Shown here: piece by piece, positions 23,657 to 31,902 of the stretch | Layout: each line of letters opens with the position of its first letter | How positions within the stretch are numbered: the stretch's first letter is position 1 | Assembly (NCBI RefSeq): GCF_004796535.1 | Contig: NZ_SPHY01000019.1 | Coordinates: 1-37,254 of the forward strand | DNA from: Sphingomonas flavalba | GTDB taxonomy: Bacteria; Pseudomonadota; Alphaproteobacteria; Sphingomonadales; Sphingomonadaceae | Length of the DNA: 37,254 nucleotides | Direction: 5' to 3' | The notes under the pieces: model-generated | The model's database searches: none | Told to the model about the DNA's origin: nothing | Seen by the model: the letters and a program-made list of their open reading frames with translations, nothing else | Program-made: the position numbers and the translations under genes

Positions 23657-24832
23657 ATGAGCAAGCGCGACAAGGCTGATCGTCGGCCGGAAACGATCGC
23701 GGCTGCGCACGGGGTGGCGACCGACCCCGCCTTCGCCGCGGTCGCGCCGCCGCTCTATTTGTCTAGCACCTACGCGTTCGCCGACTATGACGCGCCCGGC
23801 CGCTACGACTATAGCCGATCCGGCAACCCGACCCGCGACCTGCTCGCCGAAGCGCTCGCGAAGCTGGAGGGGGGTGCCGGCGCGATCATCACCGCAAGCG
23901 GCATGGCTGCGCTCGATCTTCTCGTCGGGCGGCTGGGACCGGCCGATTCCGTCCTTGCGCCGCATGACTGCTATGGCGGGACGATGCGGCTGCTGAAGGC
24001 GCGGGCCGGGCGCGGACAGTTTGCGCTGCGTTTCGTCGATCAGGGCGACCCGGCGGCGCTCGCCGCGGCGCTGGGCGAGCGCCCCTCGCTGGTCTTCGTC
24101 GAGAGCCCGAGCAACCCGTTGATGCGGGTGGTGGATATCACCGCGATCAGTGCCCAGGCCAAGGCCGCCGGTGCCCGGATCGCTGTCGACAACACCTTCC
24201 TTTCACCAGCGCTCCAGTGCCCGCTCGCGCTGGGGGCGGATTATGTGATCCATTCGACCACCAAATATCTGAACGGCCATTCCGACGTGGTCGGTGGCGC
24301 GGTGATCGCCGCTGACCCGGCGGAAGTGGAGGCGCTGCGGTATTGGGCGACGGTGGTCGGCTGCGTCGGAGCGCCGTTCGATGCCTGGCTGACGCTGCGC
24401 GGACTGCGGACACTGTTCGCACGGTTGGACGGACAGCAGCGCAATGCGATGGCGATCGCGCGGTACCTGGAGGCACAGCCGGCGGTCAGCCGTGTCCATT
24501 ACCCGGGGCTGGAAGGCCACTCCGGCCATGCGGTCGCGGCGCGGCAGCAGCGGGGCTTCGGCGCGATGCTCAGCTTTGAATTGTCCGGCGGTGCGGAGGC
24601 GGTACGGCGCTTCGTCGCGGCGCTCGGCGTATTCACCTTGGCGGAGTCGCTGGGCGGCGTCGAAAGCCTTGTCGCGCATCCGGTGACGATGACCCATGCC
24701 GACATGGGGGATGAGGCGCGGGCAGTGGCCGGCATCACCGACGGCTTGCTGCGCCTGTCCGTCGGGCTGGAGGCGGAGGCCGACCTGATCGCCGATCTCG
24801 ACCGGGCGCTGCTCGCCGTCGGCACGGCATAG
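23657..24832 (+). CDS. metB: Cystathionine gamma-synthase
   Basis: 391 aa. It makes cystathionine from O-succinyl- or O-acetylhomoserine and cysteine (transsulfuration). Very close to E. coli MetB along its length: LSSTYAFADY, YDYSRSGNPTRD, LEGGAGAIITASGMAA, APHDCYGGTMRL, VESPSNPLMRVVDI, VDNTFLSPALQCPLALGADYVIHSTTKYLNGHSDVVGG (PLP lysine in STTKY) and FTLAESLGGVESLVAHPVTMTHADM. Start ATG 23657. It follows mtnE on the same strand after ~100 bp, so salvage and de novo methionine genes are side by side. Alphaproteobacteria often use MetZ instead, so the strong MetB likeness is notable. Confidence 0.92.
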   Translation: MSKRDKADRRPETIAAAHGVATDPAFAAVAPPLYLSSTYAFADYDAPGRYDYSRSGNPTRDLLAEALAKLEGGAGAIITASGMAALDLLVGRLGPADSVLAPHDCYGGTMRLLKARAGRGQFALRFVDQGDPAALAAALGERPSLVFVESPSNPLMRVVDITAISAQAKAAGARIAVDNTFLSPALQCPLALGADYVIHSTTKYLNGHSDVVGGAVIAADPAEVEALRYWATVVGCVGAPFDAWLTLRGLRTLFARLDGQQRNAMAIARYLEAQPAVSRVHYPGLEGHSGHAVAARQQRGFGAMLSFELSGGAEAVRRFVAALGVFTLAESLGGVESLVAHPVTMTHADMGDEARAVAGITDGLLRLSVGLEAEADLIADLDRALLAVGTA

Positions 24833-24873
24833 CTGCCGGGCGAGAAGGCTGATGCAGTGTCGGCCGAGGATCG

Positions 24874-24902
24874 CGGGAAGCCGGAAAGTTCCCGGCTTCC
24901 CG
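24874..24902. terminator. Bidirectional hairpin between metB and the VOC gene
   Basis: A perfect 11-bp stem (24874-24884 with 24892-24902, loop AAAGTTC) in the 100-bp gap between convergent genes. There is no long T-run on either side. Its position fits termination of both. Confidence 0.6.
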
Positions 24903-24932
24903 GAGAAAGGCGTTAGCCCGTGGCCGCCGCGA

Positions 24933-25682
24933 TCAACTCAGGACAACGACACCTTTCGGCGTCCTGAGGCGCACGTGGATCGAAGCCTTGTCGCCGCGAA
25001 CCACCGACACGGCGATGCCGATCGCGCGGTACGTCTCGGCTACCCTGTCGGCGTCGGGATGGACGATCACGAGCTTCTCGATCGTAACCCCCGTAGGCGA
25101 CGATTGCGACGGATGCGGTGTCGACCCGAGCCAGTCGATGAAAAAGGGCAACATCCCGTCGAACGGCGTGCCACCGATATTGAGCAGTTCCCAGTCAAGC
25201 CTGCCGCCGTCGGGCCTCACCCGGCCCATCGCGCGCGGGCCGGTGACCTTCAGATCGGTGTTCGCGAGCTGCTTGAGCAGTGCAGCGAAGCGGTCGCTAT
25301 AATGGATCGCGTAGCTTACCACGCGCGGTTTTCCGTCGGCGATGAGCGCGCCCCAGTGATTGGCGGAGCCGGTGCGCGCCGGGCAGAATACCTCCAGATA
25401 GCTGCCGCCGCCGAGGCTGAGCAGCGCGTTATGAGGCTGGGTGCGGCCCGGTGCGAGACCGCCCGAGACCGGCGCGATCCCGGTGAGATTGGTGATTAGC
25501 TGAACGCCGGCGTCAAGATCGGGAACCGCCCAGACGATATGATCGAGCCCGGCCGGCACCTGAGCGCCGTCGTCGGGCTGCCCCGCCGTGGCGGCCCCCG
25601 CCAGGGTCGAACCGCCGAGCAGCGCGGTGCCGATCCCGAGGCCGAAGACATGCGCGGCTTCCCTGCGAGATAATCCAGTCAT
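24933..25682 (-). CDS. Tat-exported VOC (glyoxalase-like domain) protein
   Basis: 249 aa. It begins MTGLSRREAAHVFGLGIGTALLGG, a probable twin-arginine signal peptide. The rest is a glyoxalase-like (PF13468-type) domain: GLDHIVWAVPDLDAGVQLITNLTGI, the typical start, then PHNALLSLGGGSYLEVFCP. The start at ATG 25682 was chosen for the signal and an upstream AAAGG; the frame is open to 25766 but that part overlaps the M20 gene. Only 13 bp separate it from the M20 gene, so they are cotranscribed. Function unknown; exported VOC proteins are unusual, so it may bind or process the substrate taken up by the neighbouring receptor. Confidence 0.78.
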   Translation of the reverse strand: MTGLSRREAAHVFGLGIGTALLGGSTLAGAATAGQPDDGAQVPAGLDHIVWAVPDLDAGVQLITNLTGIAPVSGGLAPGRTQPHNALLSLGGGSYLEVFCPARTGSANHWGALIADGKPRVVSYAIHYSDRFAALLKQLANTDLKVTGPRAMGRVRPDGGRLDWELLNIGGTPFDGMLPFFIDWLGSTPHPSQSSPTGVTIEKLVIVHPDADRVAETYRAIGIAVSVVRGDKASIHVRLRTPKGVVVLS

Positions 25683-25695
25683 ATGATCGCCTTTC

Positions 25696-27183
25696 CTATC
25701 GTTCGTTGTAGTCGAGCGCCGGCGCCCTGTCGCCCAGCAAGGACGTGTAGGCGAAACCGTCACCACGCCGTTCCGCGAACTCCTTGCGCGCCGCGTCGAT
25801 CAAGGCGGGGTCGCGGTACAGGCGGGTAGCGGCGAGCGCGATCGTCTTGGCCGCGACCAGCGCCCCCTTGACGCCGATCGTCGTTCCGCTCGTCGCCGCC
25901 GCTTGCCAGCTATGTGCAGAGGTGCCGCGGACGAAGGTGGCGGTGGAGAGCGTCGCGGTAGGCGTCACCCAACTGACGTCGCCGACGTCGGAGGACGCGA
26001 AGCCCTGCCGCGGCGGGCCCATTGGCTCGATCGCCGCCGGGTCGCCGGGGCTGGTGACGCGGCCCGGCCCGGCCCCGGTGTAGGTCGTGACGATCTGCGC
26101 GGCATAGGCGGCCTCGTCGGATGTGTAGGCATAACCCCCGACGCGCGCCAGACTGTCGTGCATCACGGTGTTGAGCGCCACGTTGGGCAGCGTGTCGTAA
26201 GCGCCAGAGAGGACTTCGTGCGAGACGGCCGTGCCCGTGGCCAGCGCCGCGCCTTCGCTCGCCTTGACGATGCGGCTCCACACGTCGCGCAGCGTCGCGG
26301 CGTCGGGCGACCGGACGAAGTAGAAGTTCTGCGCCATGGCCGGGACGATGTTCGGCTGATCGCCGCCCCGGGTGATGACGTATTGGATACGCGTCGTCTG
26401 CGGGACGTGCTCGCGCAGGAAGTTGGCGGCGACGTTCATCACCTCGACGCCGTCGAGCGCCGATCGGCCGCGTTCCGGCGCCACCGACGCGTGCGACGCG
26501 ACACCGGTGAAGGTGAACTTGCCCGAGATCATCGCGAGGGAGCGGCTGGGCGTGGTGCTGTTGCGGTCGCCGGGATGCCAGCTCAGCGTAACGTCGACAT
26601 CGTTGAAAAGGCCGTCGCGCACCATGTAGACCTTGGCGAAGCCGCCTTCTTCCGCCGGGGTTCCATAAAGGCGGACGGTTCCAGGCAGCCCTTGCGCGGC
26701 GAGCCAGTTCTTGATCGCGATCGCCGCCGTGACCGATGCAGCGCCGAGGAGGTTGTGGCCGCAGGCGTGGCCTGCCGCCTGGCCCTCGATCGGGCTATGG
26801 GCAGGAACCGCCGCCTGGGCGAGACCTGGCAGTGCGTCGAATTCGGCGAGCAGGGCGATCACCGGCCCGCCCGATCCGGCTTCGGCGATGAACGCTGTGG
26901 GCATTCCCGCCACGCCGTTGCGGACCCGGAAACCGGCCTGTTGCAGTTCGCCGCGCAGACGCCCGGCGCTCTTGGTTTCCTTGAAGCCGATTTCAGCCCA
27001 CGACCAGACATCGTTGGCCATGCCCGCCAGCCGGGGTTCGAGTGCGGCCACGCCGCTGACGATCGCATCGCCGGCGGGGTCCGGCGCAGATTGCACCTGG
27101 ACCTGTGCTTCTTGCGCCAGCGCGGCTGTTGCAGCGCCAGCGATGAGCGGGAGAAGCGCGAAGCAAACCGGCAACGTCTTCAT
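25696..27183 (-). CDS. Exported M20 family amidohydrolase (AbgB-like)
   Basis: 495 aa. Signal peptide ~1-24 (hydrophobic core PVCFALLPLIAGAATAALA, cleavage ALA-QEA). The catalytic zinc region has GHACGHNLLGAASV, TPAEEGGFAK (catalytic Glu), SWHPGDRN and SHASVAPERGRSALDG; these are features of p-aminobenzoyl-glutamate hydrolase / indole-acetyl-amino-acid hydrolase relatives in family M20D. The start is ATG 27183 with GAGGA 8 nt upstream. It lies 73 bp behind the TonB receptor and 13 bp before the VOC gene, so the three form one unit. The reaction is amide-bond hydrolysis in the periplasm; the substrate is unknown. Confidence 0.85.
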   Translation of the reverse strand: MKTLPVCFALLPLIAGAATAALAQEAQVQVQSAPDPAGDAIVSGVAALEPRLAGMANDVWSWAEIGFKETKSAGRLRGELQQAGFRVRNGVAGMPTAFIAEAGSGGPVIALLAEFDALPGLAQAAVPAHSPIEGQAAGHACGHNLLGAASVTAAIAIKNWLAAQGLPGTVRLYGTPAEEGGFAKVYMVRDGLFNDVDVTLSWHPGDRNSTTPSRSLAMISGKFTFTGVASHASVAPERGRSALDGVEVMNVAANFLREHVPQTTRIQYVITRGGDQPNIVPAMAQNFYFVRSPDAATLRDVWSRIVKASEGAALATGTAVSHEVLSGAYDTLPNVALNTVMHDSLARVGGYAYTSDEAAYAAQIVTTYTGAGPGRVTSPGDPAAIEPMGPPRQGFASSDVGDVSWVTPTATLSTATFVRGTSAHSWQAAATSGTTIGVKGALVAAKTIALAATRLYRDPALIDAARKEFAERRGDGFAYTSLLGDRAPALDYNER

Positions 27184-27256
27184 GGTCTTGATCCTCGATA
27201 CGGGATGGCGTGGTGCGCCATCCGCGGATAGCGGGCGCCGCCTCGCGGCCGCACGA

Positions 27257-29578
27257 TCAGAAGTTCCATTTCAGTTCGACCCCTATGGTGCGCGGCGTGG
27301 CCGTCGTCACGGTTTCGACGGTGCTGCCGATCATGTTCGATGCCGACGTGCGCGCGATTTCGTCGAACAGATTGGAGACGAACAGATAGGCTTCCCAACG
27401 CTCCGTCCGCAAACCGGCGCGAGCGCCGACCAGCGTGTAGCCGCCCAGCGGCAGGTATGCGCTCGATGTCGGCCGGAAATCGGAGTGAGAACGACCCACA
27501 TAATTGAGGTCGGCCCGGACCATGGCCGATAGGTCGCTGCCAACGTCCCACTCGTATTGCGTACCCAGCGCATAGCTGATCCGCGGGATGTTGGGCACGC
27601 GATCGCCCTTGCGGCCGCTGGCGATGACCAGATCGTTGATCTGGTCCTCCACCAGTTTGGCGGAAAGCCAATTGAGGTTGCCCGTAAGTTGAAGTCCGTT
27701 GACCGGAACGACGATCACTTCGGCCTCAAGCCCCTTGATGCGCGCGCTGCCCGCATTGGTCAGGAAGGCGAAAGTGCCGCTGGTGCCTTGCACCTGCATG
27801 TTGGTCCAGTCGGTGAGATAGGCGGCGAGGTTGAGCGTCAGGCGACGGTCGAGCAGTGTGGTTTTGAGGCCGCCTTCGTAGGTCCACAGGCTGTCCGACT
27901 CATATGGCGTGAAGCTGCTCGGCAGCCCGAGCACCTGGTTGGCCCCACCCGGGCGGAAGCCGGACGCGGCCTGCGCATAAACGAGGATGCCCTGCGCAGC
28001 CTTGTATGAAATATTGGCCTTGTAGAGCCAGCCGCTCTCTCTGGTTTCACGTTCCGTCCAGGGCTGGACGGCGAAATTGATGAGGTCGAAGCCCTTCTGG
28101 GTGTCGCCGGCGACAACGCGATCGTAATCGTAGTAGCGCAGGCCGCCGGTAAGCGTCAGGCCGTCGAGCGGTGTAACCGACACTTCGCCGAACCCGGCTA
28201 CTTGCCGCAGATGATCCTTGACCTGCCGGGTGTAGACAAGCGGCTGATCTTCCATCAGCCGGCCCATGGAATCGGCCAGGATGCCGTTCGATCCGACCCA
28301 CGAATTGCGCTTCGACCAATAGGCGCCGACCGTCCAGCTCAGCAGCTCACTCGGCTTCGACTGCAGCCGCGCCTCCGCCGTGGTGTTGTTCATTGTCTGC
28401 GGCGAGACATACTGGACCGATTCGATGCCCGTTACGTAAGCGTTGAAATCGGCCATTCCGTCCGGCGTCGCGCAGGTGGCTGTGTCGAAGTGCCGTCGGC
28501 AGAAGGCCGGATTGTTCTTGGCGACCTGCATCAGATAATAGGGATCGCGGATGAAAAGACTGTCGCGATCCTGATAGGATCCGGTGACAACCAGATCAGC
28601 GAAGCCGAGATCGGCGTTGACCACGGCCGAATAGAGTTGGCTCTTGTCGTAGAAGTCCATCCGCGCCCGGTTGGCCGAAACGAACCGGCCCTGCGCCGGC
28701 GCCCAGATCGGGTTCGCCGCTTTCGTGTCATAGGCATGCAGCGCAAGGTCGACCGTCACGCCGGCGACGGGAAGCAGTCGGACAAGCAGGCGGCCGCCTT
28801 CCGTCTCTTCGCGGTTGACCTTGGTCTGGCCGATCGAGGGGTTGTCGATCCAGCCGGCGTTCTTGCGGCGGAAATAGACACCTCTGACCGCCAGCAGATC
28901 GGAGACGACGGGCAGGTTGACCATCGCGTTGATCTGGTAATTCTCACCGGCATGCGCCGTGGTCGAGCCGATCGTATTGATCGTCGCGCCGTAATCGAAA
29001 CCCGGCTTTTGATGAATGATGCGAACCGTGCCACCCATCGAGCTCGAACCGAACAGCGTGCCTTGCGGCCCCCGCAACACTTCGATCCGCTCGACGTCGA
29101 ATGCCTGGAGATCACCCTGGTTGCCGCCGGAATCACTGGTCGTGCCAGGTGCGCCGGTAAGCGGTGCTTCATCGTAATAAATGGCAACCTGCGCTTCGCC
29201 CGATGAGCGGATGCCGCGCAGCGATACGCGCCGCTGGCCTGGCCCGGCATCGGTGACGTCAAGCCCAGGTGCGACCCTGGTCAGATCGTTGATGCCGTAA
29301 ATCGCGGCGTTCTGCAGTATCGAAGCATCGACGACGCCGATGCTGGCCGGGGTGTCCTGAAGCCTCGTCTCGCGCTTCTGCGCGGTAACGATGATCTCAC
29401 CGATCCCATTGCTCCCCGCGCTGGCAGGCGATTGCGCGACCGCTGGCGTGGTAAGCAGCGCGAATGCCAGGCCGGCTCCGCCGAGCAGAGTGCGGTGCCG
29501 ACTGCGGCAGGCTCCGCTCGGGCCAGCTAGCCCGAGTGACATAACCCGCGATCGTTCTGCCAACTTATTCTGCTCCAT
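27257..29578 (-). CDS. TonB-dependent receptor
   Basis: 773 aa. An N-terminal signal peptide (LLGGAGLAFALLTTPAVA) is followed by a TonB-box-like EIIVTAQKRETRLQDTP and a plug domain (RVSLRGI, RIEVLRGPQGTLFGSSSMGGTVRI). The remainder is a 22-strand-type barrel ending in WNF, the outer-membrane C-terminal signal. It belongs to the type common in sphingomonads for import of plant- or aromatic-derived compounds. The start was moved to ATG 29578, which has GGGGG 7 nt upstream, rather than TTG 29584. It leads the receptor-M20-VOC unit. The ligand is unknown. Confidence 0.9.
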   Translation of the reverse strand: MEQNKLAERSRVMSLGLAGPSGACRSRHRTLLGGAGLAFALLTTPAVAQSPASAGSNGIGEIIVTAQKRETRLQDTPASIGVVDASILQNAAIYGINDLTRVAPGLDVTDAGPGQRRVSLRGIRSSGEAQVAIYYDEAPLTGAPGTTSDSGGNQGDLQAFDVERIEVLRGPQGTLFGSSSMGGTVRIIHQKPGFDYGATINTIGSTTAHAGENYQINAMVNLPVVSDLLAVRGVYFRRKNAGWIDNPSIGQTKVNREETEGGRLLVRLLPVAGVTVDLALHAYDTKAANPIWAPAQGRFVSANRARMDFYDKSQLYSAVVNADLGFADLVVTGSYQDRDSLFIRDPYYLMQVAKNNPAFCRRHFDTATCATPDGMADFNAYVTGIESVQYVSPQTMNNTTAEARLQSKPSELLSWTVGAYWSKRNSWVGSNGILADSMGRLMEDQPLVYTRQVKDHLRQVAGFGEVSVTPLDGLTLTGGLRYYDYDRVVAGDTQKGFDLINFAVQPWTERETRESGWLYKANISYKAAQGILVYAQAASGFRPGGANQVLGLPSSFTPYESDSLWTYEGGLKTTLLDRRLTLNLAAYLTDWTNMQVQGTSGTFAFLTNAGSARIKGLEAEVIVVPVNGLQLTGNLNWLSAKLVEDQINDLVIASGRKGDRVPNIPRISYALGTQYEWDVGSDLSAMVRADLNYVGRSHSDFRPTSSAYLPLGGYTLVGARAGLRTERWEAYLFVSNLFDEIARTSASNMIGSTVETVTTATPRTIGVELKWNF

Positions 29579-30208
29579 TCTCAATCCCCCGTCTATGCCG
29601 ATGCGGGCGATGGCGGATCGTCACATTCGCGAGCAAGAAATTTAATATTTGGGGGTGGTTGGAAATTCTTTAATTAAGAATAATGCTCTTATGGTATTAT
29701 CATAATTACACATTTTAGAATGGATTACATGTTGTTCTATAGAATAATGACATGATTACGTCGGATTTTATGGAGATTATAAGGTATTCAACAGTATATT
29801 ATAAAATATACGATGAATATGAGAGCTCATTGGATCGTGGCCTGTTACGGAGGCTCATTGCGATTGCGACCCCCGCCGTGTTCGGATTGTCCCCATAATA
29901 TACATAACTGATACAGTAGAGAAACAGGGCTCGGTTGGAACGACATATCTTCGCTATCGTAGACAGATCGAGTGCTCGATGCGAAATCGTGATGGGCGAG
30001 GGGTAGGACGGCAGGGCCTCGTCGACACCGTGCGTAGCAGGCACGTCGCCCGTCATCGATGCGGCGTCGGGTAATCGGGCAAGCCCGTGGCGACGCCGTC
30101 GGCACGCACGGAAACCCTTGTGCTTCGATGACGGGAAGCCCCTGCAAACACGCGTCTTGCCGGAAAGTGCCATATATTATCGTGTAATATCAATGTGCAG
30201 GATATTTG
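29579..30208. other. AT-rich intergenic region with several palindromes
   Basis: 630 bp without a convincing gene; about 29640-29830 is strikingly AT-rich in a GC-rich window. Palindromes: ATTCTT-N5-AAGAAT (29665-29681), TTCTATAGAA (29735-29744) and GTATATT-N4-AATATAC (29794-29811). It lies upstream of the TonB receptor and next to tRNA-Ser, so it may hold the receptor's regulatory sites or be a remnant of inserted DNA. From 29950 to 30200 the composition returns towards normal. An open frame on the minus strand (29799-30173) lacks a convincing start and codon pattern. Confidence 0.5.
29665..29681. promoter_or_regulatory. Operator-like inverted repeat ATTCTT-N5-AAGAAT
   Basis: Perfect 6-5-6 repeat, 87 bp upstream of the TonB receptor ATG, in AT-rich DNA; it fits a regulator-binding site but no regulator is adjacent. 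Confidence 0.35.
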
Positions 30209-30301
30209 TGGCGGAGACGGAGGGATTCGAACCCTCGGTAGGGGTAAAGCCCCTACGGCGGTTTAGCAAACCGCTGGTTTCAGCCACTCACCCACGTCTC
30301 C
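30209..30301 (-). tRNA. tRNA-Ser (anticodon GCT)
   Basis: On the minus strand: 5' GGAGACG acceptor pairs with CGTCTCC, discriminator G, encoded CCA (30211-30209). The D arm has GTGAGTGGCTGA, the anticodon stem GCGGT/ACCGC holds loop TTGCTAA (anticodon GCT), a long class II variable arm (GTAGGGG...CCCCTAC) and the T arm GAGGGTTCGAATCCCTC. It reads serine codons AGC/AGU. The 3' end faces the AT-rich region. Confidence 0.97.
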
Positions 30302-30355
30302 GGGCCGCCGGCAGAGGCGGGCTATAGCTGGGGGTATCGTGACGATCAACAGGGC

Positions 30356-31825
30356 TTATCGGCCCCGTGCCGCAAGGAACGCGGTGAGGCGCTCCGCCAT
30401 GCCTGCGGGGGCGCTGAGGCCAATGCGGGTGCGGCGCCACAATATGTCCTCCGCCGTGCGCGCCCATTCGCGGTCGGCGAGCCACGCGACCTCGCACGCG
30501 GTCAGGCCGTGGCCGAAATCCTCGCCGAGGCCGCTTTCGTCGGTGACGCCGTCGAGCAGGGTGGCGAGCAGGACGCCGTAGGCGCCGGCCATCCGCCGCG
30601 CGCGCGCAGCGCCGAGGAACGGCCAGCGGGCGATCGCGCCGGCGACGAAGGTGTCGAAATCGGCGATCTCTCCGCCGGGCAGCGGGCGATTACGCGTCAC
30701 CTTTGCCGGCGTGATGCCGAGCCGAGGGGCTAGCTTTGCCAGCGCGTCCTCCGCGAGGCGGCGGCCGGTGGTGATCTTGCCGCCGAAGATCGACAGCAGC
30801 GGCGGCGCGTCCGCGTTCCCGCCATCGTCTAGCTCAAGGACATAGTCGCGGGTGACCTGCCGCGCCTCGCTGGCGCCGTCGTCATAGAGCGAGCGGATGC
30901 CTGAATAGGTGGCGACTATGTCTTGGCGGCCGGTCCGGCGGGTGAAGTGGCGGTTGATGGCGTCGAGCAGATAGGCGACCTCCACCGCGTCGATGCACGC
31001 ATCTTCCGCGCGGTCGACCGGGACGTCGGTGGTGCCGACCAGCGTCAGCCCATCAAGATAGGGGATGGCGAAGACGATGCGTCGGTCCGGCTGCTGCAGG
31101 ATATAGGCGTGGTCCCCGGCGAATAGCTGGTGCACGATGATGTGACTGCCTTTGATCAGCCGGGCGCCGGCGCGGCTGGCGACGCCGATCTGCGCGTTGA
31201 CCGGCGCCACCCATGGCCCGGCGGCGTTGACGATCGCCCTGGCGGTAGCGGTGCGGCCGTCGCTCAGCGTCGCGCGCCACACTGCGCCATCGCGAACGGC
31301 GGCGATCAATGCAATGCGGGTCAAGATCGTCGCGCCGTGATCGGCGGCGTCGCGGGCGTTGAGGATGACCAACCGCGAATCGTCGACCCGCGCATCTGAA
31401 TAGACGAAGCCGCGCCGCCCATCCTTCAGCGGCGCTCGGTAGAGCGCGTCGCCGGCGCGCAAGCCGCGTGAGCGGGGAAGTGAGATGCGCCCGGCGAGAT
31501 GGTCGTAGAGGATGAGGCCGAGGCGCACCATCCACCACGGCCGGATCGCGTGTTCGTGGGGCAGCACGAAGCGCAGTGGGTGAATCAGATGAGGGGCGGC
31601 CTTCAGCAGCCGCTCGCGCTCGATCAGCGCCTCTCGCACCAGCTTGAAGTCGTAATATTCGAGGTAGCGCAGGCCGCCGTGGATCAGCTTGGTCGAGGCG
31701 GAGGAGGTGGCAGCGGCCAGGTCATCCTTTTCCACCAGCAACACCGACAAGCCGTTCAGCGCCGCTTCCCGGGCAATCGCGGCGCCGTTGATGCCGCCGC
31801 CGACGATGAGCAGATCATGTATCAT
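30356..31825 (-). CDS. glpD: Aerobic glycerol-3-phosphate dehydrogenase
   Basis: 489 aa. It oxidises glycerol 3-phosphate to dihydroxyacetone phosphate and passes electrons to quinone at the inner membrane. The FAD motif is LLIVGGGINGAAIAREAALNG; SSASTKLIHGGLRYLEYYDFKLVREAL, the HEHAIRPWW substrate block and YSGIRSLYDDG are typical of GlpD. The start is ATG 31825; the ribosome-binding site is poor (GGGG at 2 nt). No glpK or glpF is adjacent. It is divergent from rnr, 77 bp away. Confidence 0.95.
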   Translation of the reverse strand: MIHDLLIVGGGINGAAIAREAALNGLSVLLVEKDDLAAATSSASTKLIHGGLRYLEYYDFKLVREALIERERLLKAAPHLIHPLRFVLPHEHAIRPWWMVRLGLILYDHLAGRISLPRSRGLRAGDALYRAPLKDGRRGFVYSDARVDDSRLVILNARDAADHGATILTRIALIAAVRDGAVWRATLSDGRTATARAIVNAAGPWVAPVNAQIGVASRAGARLIKGSHIIVHQLFAGDHAYILQQPDRRIVFAIPYLDGLTLVGTTDVPVDRAEDACIDAVEVAYLLDAINRHFTRRTGRQDIVATYSGIRSLYDDGASEARQVTRDYVLELDDGGNADAPPLLSIFGGKITTGRRLAEDALAKLAPRLGITPAKVTRNRPLPGGEIADFDTFVAGAIARWPFLGAARARRMAGAYGVLLATLLDGVTDESGLGEDFGHGLTACEVAWLADREWARTAEDILWRRTRIGLSAPAGMAERLTAFLAARGR

Positions 31826-31902
31826 CGCCCCTGCTTATCGTCGAACCGGCAAAGGGCGAAGCCGCAATGGCGCGGCCGGCGATCTTCCTCTAGGCTTTGA
31901 CG

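Noticed and set aside
29799-30173. 124-codon minus-strand frame in the AT-rich region
   Set aside because: No clear ribosome-binding site, mixed composition and no recognisable motif; treated as non-coding.
30209-30301. Integration of a large island at the tRNA-Ser
   Set aside because: No second copy of the tRNA 3' end and no integrase gene were seen in the window; only the AT-rich flank is suggestive.
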